Position numbers and translations under genes: made by a program. The notes beneath the pieces were generated by a model, which was not told the DNA's origin, did not search any database, and worked only from the letters and a program-made list of their open reading frames with translations. Shown here in pieces: positions 46,406 through 55,695 of a DNA stretch of 64,000 bases. This DNA is from Asticcacaulis sp. MM231 (GTDB lineage Bacteria; Pseudomonadota; Alphaproteobacteria; Caulobacterales; Caulobacteraceae): assembly GCF_964186625.1 (NCBI RefSeq), contig NZ_OZ075108.1, forward strand, positions 1,612,001 to 1,676,000, given 5' to 3'. Positions within the stretch are counted from its first letter, which is position 1, and each line of letters opens with the position of its first letter.

Positions 46406-47005
46406 GTCAGAACTCTCCGCCGCGTATCGATATCCACCGTGTGCAGACCAGCGCGGGCTATGGCTGGCAATACCTCTTCGACCGTATCCACGCTGAAAAA
46501 GGTGTCGAGGAAAACAGCAGGGGTGAAGGCCTCCGCTTCGGTATGCCGGATCAGCGCAAAGAAAGGCTCCCAATAGTGATTGATATTGAGAAAGATGACC
46601 GGCTTCTTGTGCAGATCGAGCCGACGCCACGACATCAGTTCGATGACCTCTTCAAGCGTGCCGACGCCGCCGGGCATGACGACGAAAGCATCCGATTCCT
46701 CGAACATCATCATCTTGCGTTCGTGCATATTCGACACGATGCGCGTGTCCACTCCATCGACGATGGCTTCACGGTTCTGCAGGAATTTGGGCATGATACC
46801 CAGCACCTTGCCGCCTGAACTCGTGCACGCTGCGGGCGGTTTCGCCCATAAGCCCCACGCCGCCGCCGCCATAAACCAGGCGCATGGCGGCGCCTGCCAG
46901 AATTTGCCCCAGATCGTGGGCCGCCTGTTTATAGGCTGGGTCTTTGCCGAAGGCCGATCCGCAAAACACACAGACGGAACGGATTTCGTTTTTGGTCAGG
47001 GGCAT
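46402..47005 (-). pseudogene. LOG-family nucleoside monophosphate phosphoribohydrolase, frameshifted
   Basis: Two frames together give a normal LOG/TIGR00730 protein. The first, from ATG 47005, reads SVCVFCGSAFGKDPAYKQAA and LVYGGGGVGLMGETARSV. The second reads GGKVLGIMPKFLQNREAIVD and VVMPGGVGTLEEVIELMSW, the PGGxGTxxE catalytic motif. They join if one base is removed at 46817-46820 (the first frame gives HEF where HES is expected). LOG enzymes release the base from cytokinin riboside monophosphates or AMP. The 3' end overlaps the VIT start by ATGA. Either the gene is inactivated or the base is a sequencing error, since the rest is well conserved. Confidence 0.88.
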
Positions 47006-47115
47006 GTTGGCTTCAATCTCGGTTAGGGAGCGCGACTCACTTTAATCTTATAAACCTGCGTCATGACATATCTAACCCTCTATTCGCGCTCGTGAAAAGC
47101 GGTTAGGTCTAGGGC

Positions 47116-47916
47116 GTGAAAAAGATATCGACCATGAGACACGTAACTGATTTGCACCGCCTTTTGTCGTTTACCGCTATGGTAGCGTTGACGACGCTTG
47201 CGGGCTGCAATGGCAAGCCGGCCTTGCCCGAAGCGCCCGACGCCATGCGCGCCGCCGGCTATTCGCGCGCCCCGCAGATCATCGAGGTAGCTCAGGCCGG
47301 TTCCAATATGTTTGTGGTCACCGGTCAGACGATTCCCGATGCCCGCGTGCGCTTCGGCTATGACGGCAACCGCGCCATTGGCGTCACTTCGGACTCCAAG
47401 GGGCGTTTCCGCGCCGAACTTCCGGCCGGACCGCAAGGCGGCCTTTATGACCTCTCGACCGAAGATGGTGGTCGGCTGATGTACGCCGAAGGACGCCTGT
47501 TCATTCCGCCGCTGGCGCCGCAAAAGGCCGTATTGATGCGGGCGGGATCGCCGAGTCTGGCCCTGTTCAACGATGATACCGAGGTGGCGGTGCTGGATTA
47601 TGATGCGGCAGGCGCTCTTGCGATCAGTGGTCGCGTAACGCCTTCTGCCGCGGTTGAGGTGATTCTGAACGGCGACATCTGGCGCACCACCAGCGATGAT
47701 CGTGGCTATTACAACGCGACGACGCAAATCGAGCCTCCGCTAAAAACCGAGACGCCCAACAGCCTGACATTGGTGGTCGGTGAAAAGCAGATAAAACGCG
47801 ATTTCACCGACGTTCTCCCGGCCGGTAATGAAGACGCCATAAGCCGGGTGGGAGAGGGGTGGCGGGTCGCGTGGAAGCTACCGGGCGGCGGTATGCAGAC
47901 AACGCTTGTTTTTTAG
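47116..47916 (+). CDS. Lipoprotein of unknown function with strand-rich domains
   Basis: This 266-residue protein has a lipobox (ALTTLAGC, Cys33) and mature segments IIEVAQAGSNMFVVTGQTIP and YDGNRAIGVTSDSKGRFRAE that look like carboxypeptidase-regulatory-like (Ig-type) folds, repeated near VEVILNGDIWRTTSDDRGYY. I recognise no catalytic motif. The GTG at 47116 gives the longest form; ATG at 47134 is an alternative. It diverges from the LOG gene (110-base gap). Confidence 0.75.
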   Translation: MKKISTMRHVTDLHRLLSFTAMVALTTLAGCNGKPALPEAPDAMRAAGYSRAPQIIEVAQAGSNMFVVTGQTIPDARVRFGYDGNRAIGVTSDSKGRFRAELPAGPQGGLYDLSTEDGGRLMYAEGRLFIPPLAPQKAVLMRAGSPSLALFNDDTEVAVLDYDAAGALAISGRVTPSAAVEVILNGDIWRTTSDDRGYYNATTQIEPPLKTETPNSLTLVVGEKQIKRDFTDVLPAGNEDAISRVGEGWRVAWKLPGGGMQTTLVF

Positions 47917-47943
47917 CCATCCGTATTTCTTGAACGCGAAATG

Positions 47944-48159
47944 TCAAATATCGGTTTGTGTTTCCACCACCGCGTCGGTGACGGGCATATCTTCATCCAC
48001 CGGCATATAGCGTTCAGCGGCTTCTGCCTGTAGCGCCTCGGCGGCTTTCATCTGGACCATGGCTGTCGCGGCCAGGATAGCCAAGCTGATGAGGGCAAAG
48101 AAGGCCATCAAGGCATAGGGCGTGGAAGAGCTTGTACGTACGGCATAGGCGGAGGACAT
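47944..48159 (-). CDS. Small single-span membrane protein
   Basis: This 71-residue protein has one helix (about residues 16-38, PYALMAFFALISLAILAATA) and an acidic C-terminal tail. It starts four bases after the end of another small membrane protein gene, so the two form an operon. No family is recognised. The start at 48159 is the second ATG of the open frame. Confidence 0.6.
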   Translation of the reverse strand: MSSAYAVRTSSSTPYALMAFFALISLAILAATAMVQMKAAEALQAEAAERYMPVDEDMPVTDAVVETQTDI

Positions 48160-48163
48160 GATC

Positions 48164-48391
48164 TTAGATCTCTGCAAGGCTGAAGGGTCTATCGGTTACA
48201 GGCGCGGATGTCCCGGTCAGGATCGTATGGAGCTGTGTGTCCCCGGTGGCTGCAAAAGCCTTGCCAACATAGAGAGAAAAGCCGGAAATGATCATGATCA
48301 GGGCCATAACAATGACGATGGTCTCGAAGATGACGTGCTCGCGGCCATCGCTGCGATAGTCTATATTTCGGGAGGTGATTGTGCGGGGCAT
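48164..48391 (-). CDS. Small single-span membrane protein, partner of the next gene
   Basis: This 75-residue protein has a charged N-terminus and one helix (about residues 20-40, VIFETIVIVMALIMIISGFS), then LYVGKAFAATGD. It is the upstream member of a two-gene operon. No family is recognised. Confidence 0.55.
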   Translation of the reverse strand: MPRTITSRNIDYRSDGREHVIFETIVIVMALIMIISGFSLYVGKAFAATGDTQLHTILTGTSAPVTDRPFSLAEI

Positions 48392-48706
48392 GGCAGGACT
48401 CGCATTGAAATAACGCGTTCAACATGCGCTCTTGGGCGGTAAGGAAAATATAGGCCAGTCCCTTGGCTATTGTAAAAAGGGCGAGGGTAGCCTGCTGTTG
48501 TGATGTTTATGGAGGCTTTCTTACGGCTAAGGTTTCAACCTCACAGTCATGCCCGGCCATAGAGGTTTTGGCCGATTGGGAAGCCCAATTCGATGCGCTG
48601 TTGGAGGAGATCTCTTAAATGCCGATGCAGCGCAAATTAGACCTGTTTTTGGGTTGTAAAATGTCATACAATTGATTTTTTGTTGGTTTCATAAGGCGCA
48701 AAATTA

Positions 48707-50557
48707 GTGATCAGGTTTCAAATCAAAAAGTTAGTATCCCTGGTATTGGGATTGGTGACCTTGATGTTCGCTGGTTTCGCAGTTCAGGCCCAGCCGGTGC
48801 GTGTGCTCAGTCCGGATGGAAAAGTCACAGCGGTCATAAGTGACGAAGGCGGAGTCTTGGCCTATCGCGTGTCGATGGACGGCAAATCCATCCTCGATCC
48901 ATCCCCACTGGGTATGAATACGAACGGGATTGACCTTGGGGCGGGGGTATCCATCAATAAAACGCACCGCGGGAAGGTGGCGGAGCGTTACCCCTTCCAT
49001 GGCGGCAAGGCCTGGGCTGACAACCATGCCAATACGGCGAAGCTTTTTCTATCGTCCAATGGGGTGGCGTTTGAGGCCGATGTCCATGTCGCTAATGATG
49101 GTGTCGCCGTGCGGCTGAGAGTACCGGCCCTTGCCGGTCGAAAGGTTGAAGCCGATGGATCGGGCTGGAACCTGGCTGAACCTGATCCCAAGATCTGGGC
49201 GACAGAATTTGGACCTGAATATGAAAATACCTATGCAGAAACGACCTTAACCAAGCTTAGCGACAAAGCCTACGGTCTGCCATTGACGGCCAAGGTCAGC
49301 GGATTTTGGGTGAACTTGAGCGAAGCGGCGGTTGTCGACTATGGCGACAGTTCTGTCCATTTGACCAAAGAGGGGACGCTGGCCACGCGCCTCTATGCCG
49401 ATCCCAATGGCTGGTCAACAGACCAGGCGGTGATCCAGCCCTGGCGCGTGACGATCATTGCCCGCGACCTGACAGGGCTGGTCAATTCAACTCTTGTGCA
49501 AAACCTCAATCCTCCCCCTTCGGCGGAGTTGGCGGAGGCCAAATGGATTCGTCCTGGGCGCTCATCATGGCAATGGTTGGCAATTGGCGATCCTCTCGAA
49601 AACGATCAGCATCAATGGGTCGACTGGACGCACCAGCTCGGTTTTGATTACTACCTGATTGATGATGGCTGGGCCAAATGGACCACGCCGTGGCCGTCCC
49701 TAGTGGATACGGTTCAGTATGCCCGTCAACAAGGCGTTGGCATCTGGGTCTGGGTTCATAGTCAGGATGTATCGACCCCGGCGATACGCAAAGCCTTGTT
49801 CAAACGCTTTGCCGACATTGGCGTGGCAGGAGTCAAGGTTGATTTTCCGGCGCCCACCAATAGGGAATGGTCCAACTGGTATGCCGACACAGCGCGTGAC
49901 GCCGCGGCCGAGCATTTGATGGTTAATTTTCACGGAGCCTCCAAGCCGACAGGCACGGAGCGGACATGGCCGAATGTTCTGACACGCGAGGGGGTGCGCG
50001 GCCATGAGTGGCACATCACGCGATATCAGCGCAAACTTACGGCGGACCACGACACAATTCTGCCGTTCACCCGCTATGTGGCAGGCCCCGGGGATTACAC
50101 GCCGACCGTTTTTGAAACCAAGGAACTGCAGGGCAATAGCTGGGCACACGAACTGGCCCAGATGGTCATGTTTACGTCGCCGTATCTGTCGATGGGCGGG
50201 CACCCGCAAACCTATCTGTCAAACCCTGGGCTTGACCTGTTAAAGGCTGTGCCCGCCACGTGGGATGAAACGATCGTCCTGCCTGGCAGTGAACCGGGTA
50301 AGGTCGCTATCATGGCCAGACGCAGCGGTAGCAACTGGTTCATCGCGGCTATCAATAACGGCGAGGCGCGTGACATGGAACTAAGCCTGGGGTTCCTGAA
50401 AAAGGGGACGTGGCATATGGTTGAACTTGACGATGATCCGGATAAGCCGGATGCCTATAAGCGTCTGGAAAGACCGGTGGCATCTGATCAGCTTATCAGG
50501 CTGACCATGCGCTCACGTGGCGGCTTCATCGCTCGTGTTCGCAAAGAAGCTAAGTAG
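48707..50557 (+). CDS. Secreted GH97 glycoside hydrolase
   Basis: GH97 enzymes are alpha-glucosidases or alpha-galactosidases of periplasmic carbohydrate use. The 616-residue protein has a signal peptide (ending FAVQAQP near residue 29), an N-terminal beta-domain (about 30-275) and the catalytic barrel. WVDWTHQLGFDYYLIDDGWA and VAGVKVDFPAPTNREWSNW are typical strands, the latter with the aspartate expected for the retaining (galactosidase) group rather than the inverting glutamate. A C-terminal beta-domain follows. No susCD or other sugar genes are nearby. Confidence 0.9.
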   Translation: MIRFQIKKLVSLVLGLVTLMFAGFAVQAQPVRVLSPDGKVTAVISDEGGVLAYRVSMDGKSILDPSPLGMNTNGIDLGAGVSINKTHRGKVAERYPFHGGKAWADNHANTAKLFLSSNGVAFEADVHVANDGVAVRLRVPALAGRKVEADGSGWNLAEPDPKIWATEFGPEYENTYAETTLTKLSDKAYGLPLTAKVSGFWVNLSEAAVVDYGDSSVHLTKEGTLATRLYADPNGWSTDQAVIQPWRVTIIARDLTGLVNSTLVQNLNPPPSAELAEAKWIRPGRSSWQWLAIGDPLENDQHQWVDWTHQLGFDYYLIDDGWAKWTTPWPSLVDTVQYARQQGVGIWVWVHSQDVSTPAIRKALFKRFADIGVAGVKVDFPAPTNREWSNWYADTARDAAAEHLMVNFHGASKPTGTERTWPNVLTREGVRGHEWHITRYQRKLTADHDTILPFTRYVAGPGDYTPTVFETKELQGNSWAHELAQMVMFTSPYLSMGGHPQTYLSNPGLDLLKAVPATWDETIVLPGSEPGKVAIMARRSGSNWFIAAINNGEARDMELSLGFLKKGTWHMVELDDDPDKPDAYKRLERPVASDQLIRLTMRSRGGFIARVRKEAK

Positions 50558-50849
50558 GAGCGCCTGTAGCCGGTTCACTTGCCCTTATTGATATATCAGC
50601 GCTGTTGCAGAGATCGCGGATCTTTGTAATCGTCTGAATACTGTAAACGCCGTAAAAAACAAACGGCGATATGACTTAGGGAGATGTCAAATCAACCAGT
50701 CTCCCCCCCTTTTAGTTGTTGGCTCCAATGTCGGCTCATATCCAATGCCCATAAGGCGGCATAGGAATGTTATCTTCACTTCATCGAATGCCGAACTGTT
50801 AAAATTTGAAATTGTAACGGAGAAGTGCAGCGCACGTTGGCGTTGTTAA

Positions 50850-50872
50850 ATGCCAAGCTGGCTCGAACAGGA
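50850..50872. other. Left attachment-like site (copy of tRNA-Asn 3' end)
   Basis: ATGCCAAGCTGGCT (50850-50863) is identical to 63124-63137, and CGAACAGGA (50864-50872) to 63141-63149. The only difference is absence of the CCC present in the acceptor stem of the tRNA copy. This is the expected duplicate left by integration into a tRNA 3' end. Confidence 0.7.
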
Positions 50873-50934
50873 GCCTCTAAGTGTGGGTAAGTGGCTGTTT
50901 CATAATTGAAAAGTAAATTGTAGTATAAATAAAG

Positions 50935-50955
50935 ACCCCCAGTGTGACCCCCAAA
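50935..50955. repeat. Putative arm-type sites at the left island end
   Basis: GACCCCCAG and GTGACCCCCAAA occur here, about 65-85 bases inside the left attachment-like site. The same TGACCCCCAA word occurs at 63001-63021 and, inverted, at 62963-62970 by the integrase start. Matching arms at both ends fit a P4-type attP. Confidence 0.5.
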
Positions 50956-51391
50956 ATATTTTTAAATTCTGGTTCGAAGTCCTAAAAGGTGTTATCATAC
51001 AGTTGGTTGTTTATCCTAAAATTCGAGAAATGAGCGCAATATTGTGCAGTATTGGATATATTATGGTGATTTTAGAATACCGGCCACCTATTAGATAGTC
51101 GGTGTCTAACGGGGATCTCCGAGTGTTGATTATCACCTAAAACTGATGGAGTTGTCTAATCGCGAGGTGGGTGTCAATCCGCTTTAGTTTGATATGTCGT
51201 CGGCCGGGTGCATGGTTGTCTTCGCGGTCGACATTAGGCGCCGCATGATGGAGCTTCACGGGAAGAGTCTTCCAATGTGGACGACGCACTTCGCTAACCT
51301 AGCGATGCAACTCCATCAACGGAATGGATCAGCCTGTGGATTCCTGCAGGGACGTCTCAGACGTTCAGGGTATGAACGCTACCTCTATAAG

Positions 51392-51598
51392 TCATAACGC
51401 TATGCCTGCCTTTCGGTCGAAAAACTCCCCGTTCTTCAGCATCGCATGCATTATCATTGTCAGTTTCCGTGCGACGGCCACCGCAGCTCGCTTGAACCCG
51501 ATCTGTTCCCGAAGCTGAAGACCCCATCGACGCAACCCGCTATCGATGGTGCTGCGCGTCAAGATCACGGATGCTGCCTCATAAAGCAACCCTCTTAA
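51392..51598 (-). pseudogene. IS110-family transposase, C-terminal fragment
   Basis: The translation GLLYEAASVILTRST, LRRWGLQLREQIGFKRAAVA and VARKLTMIMHAMLKNGEFF matches the C-terminal end of IS110/IS1111 transposases (Transposase_20). The catalytic DEDD half and most of the C-terminal domain are missing. It is abutted on the upstream side by an IS5-type fragment, so an IS insertion into an IS is likely. Confidence 0.7.
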
Positions 51599-51741
51599 AT
51601 GCTGATCTGCGTCTCAAGAGCCGCATCTGACAGTTCGCGGATCATCTGCAGCGGATGATCGCGGCGGACACGAGCCTCTATGTCGACATAGGAAAATAGA
51701 GAACCACTCCGACTGTCTGAACCACGCGTAGCACGTCCTCG
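51595..51741 (-). pseudogene. IS5/IS1182-type transposase, N-terminal fragment
   Basis: The frame from about 51741 reads RGSDSRSGSLFSYVDIEARV and RRDHPLQMIRELSDAALE, the start of DUF772-type transposases of the IS5/IS1182 group, then stops at 51595-51597. No DDE domain follows. It joins directly to the IS110 fragment. Confidence 0.6.
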
Positions 51742-51750
51742 AACCTAAGC

Positions 51751-51870
51751 ATGGACCAAGTGAATCATGCCGACAGTCGCGCCGCAAGCGACTTCTTCAA
51801 CACCCTGTTAGGTTATCAAAGCCCCATTCAGTTCGAGGCCACGCCTCTCAGAATGGCCGCTAAACCGGGA
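51751..51870 (+). pseudogene. IS3-family transposase, extreme C-terminal fragment
   Basis: LGYQSPIQFEA matches the last residues of IS3-family OrfB (usual form: HSALGYQSPxxFE). Only about 20-30 codons are left and the upstream sequence is unrelated. Assignment is by this motif alone. Confidence 0.4.
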
Positions 51871-52101
51871 GTCGCTCTCCATTTTTTCAGGGCAAGTCCA
51901 GGCATTCTCATCCTGGTTGTCGCGCCGCAGTGAGGCACTGGAAATTCTCCAGAACGCAATCTCTCTAAGTTGACGGATTTACAGCCCGAAAGCCTCAAGT
52001 GGGGAGACTAAATCCTATGGCACAATACGTACCTTTGCCGGGATTTACCCTGTAGGCGAGCAATGTTAGTTGGCAACGCTAAACCCCTTGCTTTCACGAT
52101 A

Positions 52102-53391
52102 CTAAGCTTCCTTGAAGGCCCGCCGAAACTGATCCGTCAAAGGCTTTAGAAGATAGGTAATTGCGCTACGGCGGTTGGTCTCTATATTCACCTCAACAGG
52201 CATGCCCGCCATGAGCTTGGCACGAATTATGTCCGGCAAGCTGTCGGGGGCCATGGCGAGCCTCACCAGATAATAGGCTTCTCCCGTTTTTTCATTAATC
52301 ATGACATCGGGTGCCAAGGTTTGAACGGTTGCGGAGGCCTCCGGTGTCGATGGTCCTGAGAATGCGGAAAAACGGATATGAGCCACTGCGTCTCGGCGTA
52401 CCTGATCAATATGGCGGGGATCTACGCGCGCTTCCACGATCAAATTATCCAGGTCGGGAACCATTTGCATGATAATGTCACCAGCGCCGATAACGCCGCC
52501 CGGCGTGTGGACCTTCAGGCCAAGAATGCGGCCAGAGGCTGGTGCCCTGATCTCGACCCGGTCACGTATGTCTCCGGTGAGGCGTTGCTCCTGCGCCAGT
52601 TGAGCGATTTTCGCATCGACTTCCTTGAGTTCGCGGGCGGAATCCGCTTGCCCTTCTGAACCGATCTGCAAAATCTGGACCTGAAGGGCACTGGCCTGGG
52701 TTTTGTATTGTGCTATGCGGCTCGCGTTACTCGCCTGTTGAGCTGTCAGATCTTCCACTTGACGCTCATACTGGTTGACGCGCGTAATAGGCGCATATCC
52801 CTGCGCATTTAATTTTCGGACCGCATCCAGTTCGGACCGGATCAGATCGTATTGGCGTTTCAAGGACGACTGTTGAGCCGCTATACCTTCGACGGCTTGG
52901 TCCGCTTGTCTGATCTGGGCGACCAGTACTTGGCCCTTTTGCGACTTGAGTGCCTGGCGAGATCGGTAGAGGTCGGTTTCAACATCGAGACGGTGTTGCT
53001 CTACGGGCGTTGTGGGGGGGGCCACACCCGCATCCGGCCAGGGGCGGTTGGACAATTCAGCTTCCAGGCGGGATTTCCGTAAAATCAAATCTGCTAGCTG
53101 GTTGAGGACGATTGTATCATTCGCCCCCGCCTGGGTTGCATCGAGGCGCACCAGTACCTGTCCTTTCATCACGTGATCCCCTTCAGCGACAAGGATGTTC
53201 TTTATGAGGCCCCCTTCCTTATGCTAAATCTGTTTCACGCTACCTTCAACCGTAACCTGGCCTGGAGCGATCACTGCGCCGGATATTTGAGCAAAAGCAG
53301 CCCAGGACAAAAGACTTAACGCGACGACAAGTGTGAAGCCAAGACCAATACGGGTCTGGCGTTCAAGATGGCTCAAACTATGCTCGGACAT
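52102..53391 (-). pseudogene. Type I secretion adaptor (HlyD/PrtE family) with an in-frame amber codon
   Basis: HlyD proteins bridge the inner-membrane ABC transporter to TolC. Read from ATG 53391 to 52102 the gene encodes 429 codons. It has a cytoplasmic N-terminus and one membrane helix (about 15-34), then AAFAQISGAVIAPGQVTVEG and EGGLIKNILVAEGDHVMKGQ (first lipoyl half), a long coiled coil, the second lipoyl half RAPASGRILGLKVHTPGGV and a C-terminal beta-barrel. Codon 56 (53224-53226) is TAG, in the place where QI-Q-HKEGG is expected, so a single C-to-T change in CAG explains it. All other codons stay in frame. The start overlaps the ABC gene stop. Inactive unless suppressed, or unless the base is misread. 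Confidence 0.9.
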
Positions 53392-55183
53392 TGTCAAACT
53401 CCTGCGTGGCGACGGAGGTAAGGGGGGGAGGGCTGAAGACGTCGGCTGTAGGGCCATAGCGGGCAACCTGGCCAGCGGACAGTGCGAGTGTTTTCGTTGC
53501 GGTTTGAAGGATGCTCTGCCGATGTCCCGAGACGATCGCAATGCCCCCGCGCGATCGCACAGCGGATATTGCCCGGATGAGCGCCTGTTCGCCGTACCCA
53601 TCCAGGGCTGAGTTCGGCTCGTCCAGGATTAATACAAAAGGATCCCCGTAAAGGGCGCGGGCCAGAGCGATGCGCTGCTTTTGGCCGCCCGACAGATCAA
53701 ACCCACCGTTTCCGATTTCCGTTTCAAAGCCTTTGTCAAGAGTGCGTATCCATTCGCCAAGCCCGGCGAGAGATGCGGCCTTGAGCACCGACGATGATGT
53801 CGCCTCTGGATTAAAACGGGCGATATTTTGGGCGATTGTACCTGAAAACAAATCAACGTCCTGTGGCAAATATCCAATTATCCGTTGTTGTTCGCGTTCT
53901 CCCCATTGGTCCAGAGACGCGCCATCAAAGCGCACGTCTCCGCCTATGTGGGGGAGGGCGCCCACCAGAGATTTGATCAGTGTGGATTTGCCGGCACCGC
54001 TTGGCCCCACAACGGCCAGCATATCGCCAGCATGGAGTTGGAAGCTGACGCCATTGAGCAATAGAGGGCGATCCGCGTTCACGGCAGCGCGAAGCCCGCG
54101 AACGGTCATGTCTGCGGCGGGTAAGGGTAGGGCCACCTGTGGCGGTGTAATGGCCTGTCCGCTGCGGCTCTTCAGTCGTGCATAGGCCTCTTTCGTCGAA
54201 ATCCACTGCTTCCAGTGGCCTATTGCCTGCTCGATTGGGGCCAAAGCCCGTCCAACCAGTATCGACGATGCCATCATAACGCCCCCGCTGGCCTTTCCAG
54301 AGATGACCAGATAGGCACCCGTGGCTAACACAAGGGATTGAAGACTGAGGCGTACAAACTTGGATAAGGCTGTGTAAAGCCCCGCCGCATTGGTTTGGTT
54401 AAGGTGAGTTGCAGCGGCTACGGCGCAATGGGTATTCCAGTGCTGACGAAGGAAGGTCGCCATACCTAACGGCACGATCGTCCCGGCGCCACGACGACAC
54501 GCTTCAGCCAAGGCTGCGGCCTCATTGCTGTGGCGGGTGAGTAGAAGCTGATATTTGCCGGTTGAGCGATTTGCCAACAAGGTCAGGGCGACCAGGAGAA
54601 ACATGCCCCCCGCACAAAGTGCCCCCAGGAGTGGATGCAGAACAAATAGCAAAATCAGGAAGACGGGCGTCCAGGGCAAATCAAAAAACGTAACCGGTCC
54701 ATTCCCGCTCAGGAAATTGCGGACCTGATCGAGGTCCCTCATCACTACGGCCCCTTCCCCCGGGCGCCCTTGAAGCGCGGTCGTGAGGTTGGCTGAAAAT
54801 GCGCCCGAACGTAACGTTTCGTGGACATGTTGGCCGATATACGTAAAAACGCGAGCTCGGATAAATTCAAGCGCTGCGATCAGGCCATAGACCATGACAA
54901 TCGCTACCACCAGGGCTTGAAGGGTCGCCAGGCTGTGTCCCGGCAGCACGCGATCATAGACCTGAATCATAAAGAGTGCGCCTGAGAACATCAGGATGTT
55001 GAGCAAGCCGCTAAATGCGCCTGCCGCTAGCAGATGTCTTTTCAAATCTTCGGCCAACAGATCGAAGGCGGTCAGCGCCAATGGCGGTGTGGGAGCCTTG
55101 TCGTGTCCGCTAAAGCCTCGGTTGCCCCAACGACTAACTACGGCCGTCCCCCATGAGGGATGTTTTTGCTCTGTGACTATCAT
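53378..55183 (-). CDS. Type I secretion ABC transporter (HlyB/PrtD family)
   Basis: This 601-residue inner-membrane permease/ATPase exports the C-terminally signalled substrate. It has an N-terminal cytoplasmic segment, six helices (about residues 50-330) with GLLNILMFSGALFMIQVYDR near TM1, and the ATPase domain with Walker A VVGPSGAGKST, signature LSGGQKQRIALARAL and Walker B FVLILDEPNSALD. It lacks the C39-peptidase domain, as PrtD-type transporters do. It overlaps the adaptor gene by 14 bases and is divergent to the RTX gene (512-base gap). Confidence 0.94.
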   Translation of the reverse strand: MIVTEQKHPSWGTAVVSRWGNRGFSGHDKAPTPPLALTAFDLLAEDLKRHLLAAGAFSGLLNILMFSGALFMIQVYDRVLPGHSLATLQALVVAIVMVYGLIAALEFIRARVFTYIGQHVHETLRSGAFSANLTTALQGRPGEGAVVMRDLDQVRNFLSGNGPVTFFDLPWTPVFLILLFVLHPLLGALCAGGMFLLVALTLLANRSTGKYQLLLTRHSNEAAALAEACRRGAGTIVPLGMATFLRQHWNTHCAVAAATHLNQTNAAGLYTALSKFVRLSLQSLVLATGAYLVISGKASGGVMMASSILVGRALAPIEQAIGHWKQWISTKEAYARLKSRSGQAITPPQVALPLPAADMTVRGLRAAVNADRPLLLNGVSFQLHAGDMLAVVGPSGAGKSTLIKSLVGALPHIGGDVRFDGASLDQWGEREQQRIIGYLPQDVDLFSGTIAQNIARFNPEATSSSVLKAASLAGLGEWIRTLDKGFETEIGNGGFDLSGGQKQRIALARALYGDPFVLILDEPNSALDGYGEQALIRAISAVRSRGGIAIVSGHRQSILQTATKTLALSAGQVARYGPTADVFSPPPLTSVATQEFDNVRA

Positions 55184-55695
55184 TTGATGACTCCACTAAG
55201 GATGTGTGAGTCTGGCAGCAATTTTCATGCAAAATTCGGTTGAACATGCTCAGTTAACCAAAAGGCAGCCATTTTAGACAGCGGGCCTCATAATAAGTTG
55301 CTATTTCAAAGTCTTACGTGACTGGCATAAAAATGAAAGGTTAATTCTTGCAAAGTGCCTTTTTGGTAAATAACTTGTTAAGTTCTCAAAGTGAAACGGG
55401 TAGTATATTTTTCATTTCCAAAATGAAACACAACCTTTATTTCCGTTAATATTGTATTAATATTTATTAAAAATACGTAAACCGCCAATTTTGCGCATAT
55501 TCTTAATTTAAGATATAAAATAATATATTCTTTAATGATAAATACTCCAAATACGAGAATTTAAAATAAATTATGTTGCTTGGAGTTTGTTGTGTAAAAT
55601 TGTGAGTTAATCAGTATTATCCATTATGCGTGGGCATTATACTTGCACTTAATTGGGTGCGCCAATTCCGGCGTCATGCTCAAAGGAGGGCAACC
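55184..55695. other. Very AT-rich region between the secretion operon and the RTX gene
   Basis: Direct counts give 25% G+C in 55441-55500 and 17% in 55501-55560, against over 60% in the core genes. It must hold the divergent promoters of the ABC-transporter operon and the RTX gene. Such tracts in acquired DNA are typical targets of nucleoid silencers. I could not fix any -35/-10 pair. An AAAGGAGG ribosome site ends the region. Confidence 0.65.

Larger units (their letters stand above)
50558..52101. other. Gene-poor stretch holding the left island end and IS fragments
   Basis: Apart from the attachment-like site, the direct repeats and three IS fragments listed separately, I see no gene here. 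Open frames at 51194-51397 and 51324-51518 lack ribosome sites and recognisable sequence. The composition around 50900-51120 is AT-rich. Confidence 0.6.

Noticed and set aside
48540..48620. Short open frame ending VLADWEAQFDALLEEIS before the GH97 gene
   Set aside because: No start codon or ribosome site in frame, and no family is recognised; it may be a small remnant but cannot be supported.
50969..50985. GGTTCGAAGTCC resembling a tRNA T-arm
   Set aside because: No acceptor, D-arm or anticodon stem could be built around it.
52102..53601. Two separate genes at the adaptor locus
   Set aside because: The two frames are the same frame split by one TAG, and together they make one HlyD protein starting at 53391.
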